A stretch of 6,196 bases of DNA from an uncultured Clostridia bacterium (lineage in GTDB: Bacteria > Bacillota > Clostridia > Lachnospirales > Anaerotignaceae), in assembly GCA_947036475.1 (NCBI GenBank), contig CAMQRG010000121.1, positions 1 to 6,196 of the forward strand. Direction: 5' to 3'. Positions 5,799-6,196 of this stretch are shown piece by piece. The translations under genes and the position numbers were made by a program. Position 1 is the first letter of the stretch. Every line of letters starts with the position of its first letter. The notes below the pieces were generated by a model that saw only the letters and a program-made list of their open reading frames with translations, searched no databases and was not told the origin of the DNA.

Positions 5799-5843
5799 CA
5801 ACGGAAATTGTTCTTCCCTTTTGTACCGCCAATGTGTTTTTAT

Positions 5844-5860
5844 TTTCCGCTTCGCAGAAA
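5844..5860 (-). other. Short hairpin downstream of the small unknown gene
   Basis: On the minus strand TTTCTGC and GCGGAAA form a 7-bp stem with one U:G wobble around a GAA loop closed by C-G. The wobble pairs only on this strand, so it would belong to the 3' UTR of the gene ending at 5877, 16 bases after its stop. It is followed by an A-rich, not U-rich, tract, so it is not a classical terminator. It could protect the 3' end, or be chance. Confidence 0.35.
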
Positions 5861-5876
5861 TCATCAAAGCAAACTT

Positions 5877-6196
5877 TTACTTCTGATAGGAGTCCTTACT
5901 CACTGCATGCAATTCCATTTCCCAAAAGTCAAACGGCGGTTCAACTTTATAATCAGAATCAAAATAATGCCGTATATATTGTGCAGCCCTATATTCGCTG
6001 TACTTATAGTTAAGCACGTTTCCATCTTCATCAAGCTCAAGATTGTTCATAAAAACAGCAAACGCCTGCTCTGCGAAACTGCTTTCTTCCTTCAAAATTT
6101 CACCAACGTATTCAATTCCTTCCAAAAGAGGATACCCCAGAGTTCCATGTGCAAACCAGTATGAAAACTGCCGGACTGCACCGTTTACATATGTGC
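5877..6196 (-). CDS. Small conserved-looking protein of unknown function, 5' end missing
   Basis: The last 105 residues of an open frame that runs off the right edge; no start codon is needed inside the window. A TTG at 6125-6123 could be read as a start, but the upstream in-frame residues (TYVNGAVRQFSYWFAHGTLG, then YPLLEGIEYVG) look like genuine protein and no ribosome binding site precedes that TTG. The protein is acidic and soluble, without signal peptide or membrane segment in the visible part, and rich in aromatic residues. Notable blocks are SFAEQAFAVFMNNLELDEDG, SEYRAAQYIRHYFD and VEPPFDFWEMELH near the end. I recall a family of uncharacterised proteins of about 110-130 residues with this layout (possibly DUF7677), but cannot confirm it. 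No catalytic motif is recognised. The compact, acidic, aromatic-rich character would also suit an immunity-type protein, which is only speculation. It is followed by 266 non-coding bases before der. Confidence 0.75.
   Translation of the reverse strand, partial: TYVNGAVRQFSYWFAHGTLGYPLLEGIEYVGEILKEESSFAEQAFAVFMNNLELDEDGNVLNYKYSEYRAAQYIRHYFDSDYKVEPPFDFWEMELHAVSKDSYQK

Noticed and set aside
1..6196. CRISPR array, tRNA/rRNA genes, insertion sequence, prophage or attachment site
   Set aside because: No regularly spaced direct repeats, cloverleaf or rRNA-like segments, transposase motifs or flanking terminal repeats were seen. The only Tn5 sequence is the library adapter.

Overview
The window looks like a short contig from a Gram-positive anaerobe of the Bacillota, most likely a gut Lachnospiraceae-type Clostridium relative. 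The evidence is a der-plsY-gpsA cluster, a flavodoxin/double-[4Fe-4S] protein of the EFR1 type common in anaerobic Clostridia, strong AGGAGG-type ribosome binding sites, TTG starts and a roughly balanced base composition. The genus cannot be named from this sequence. The first 45 bases are not genomic: they are Illumina Nextera adapter with an i5 index, so the left end is an untrimmed contig edge. The right end cuts through a gene.

Layout. 46-246 (-) is the N-terminal fragment of a VTC-type polyphosphate polymerase domain protein with its own promoter. 409-1197 (-) is a classical short-chain dehydrogenase/reductase. It is divergent from 1280-1651 (+), a MerR-family regulator. A perfect dyad, TAGAGT-GA-ACTCTA, lies in the 19-bp spacer of the reductase promoter, which is the standard MerR-type arrangement, so these two genes form a regulator/target pair. 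A long hairpin at 1665-1704 separates this pair from the leftward operon.

5610 down to 1800 (-) is a tight gene run: der (ribosome-assembly GTPase), plsY (acyl-phosphate:glycerol-3-phosphate acyltransferase), gpsA (glycerol-3-phosphate dehydrogenase) and an EFR1-type iron-sulfur flavoprotein. GpsA makes sn-glycerol-3-phosphate and PlsY acylates it to lysophosphatidate, so two consecutive genes cover the first committed steps of membrane phospholipid synthesis. Upstream of der is a leader of about 150 nt from a plausible extended -10 promoter. It contains three perfect, closely spaced hairpins whose loops all read GNA on the der-sense RNA strand. Upstream of that, 5877-6196 (-) is the 3' part of a small soluble protein of unknown function, open to the window edge.

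No wholly new multi-gene system is visible. The best candidate for something undescribed is the triple GNA-triloop hairpin element in the der leader. The main practical warning is the adapter sequence, which creates false peptide ends.
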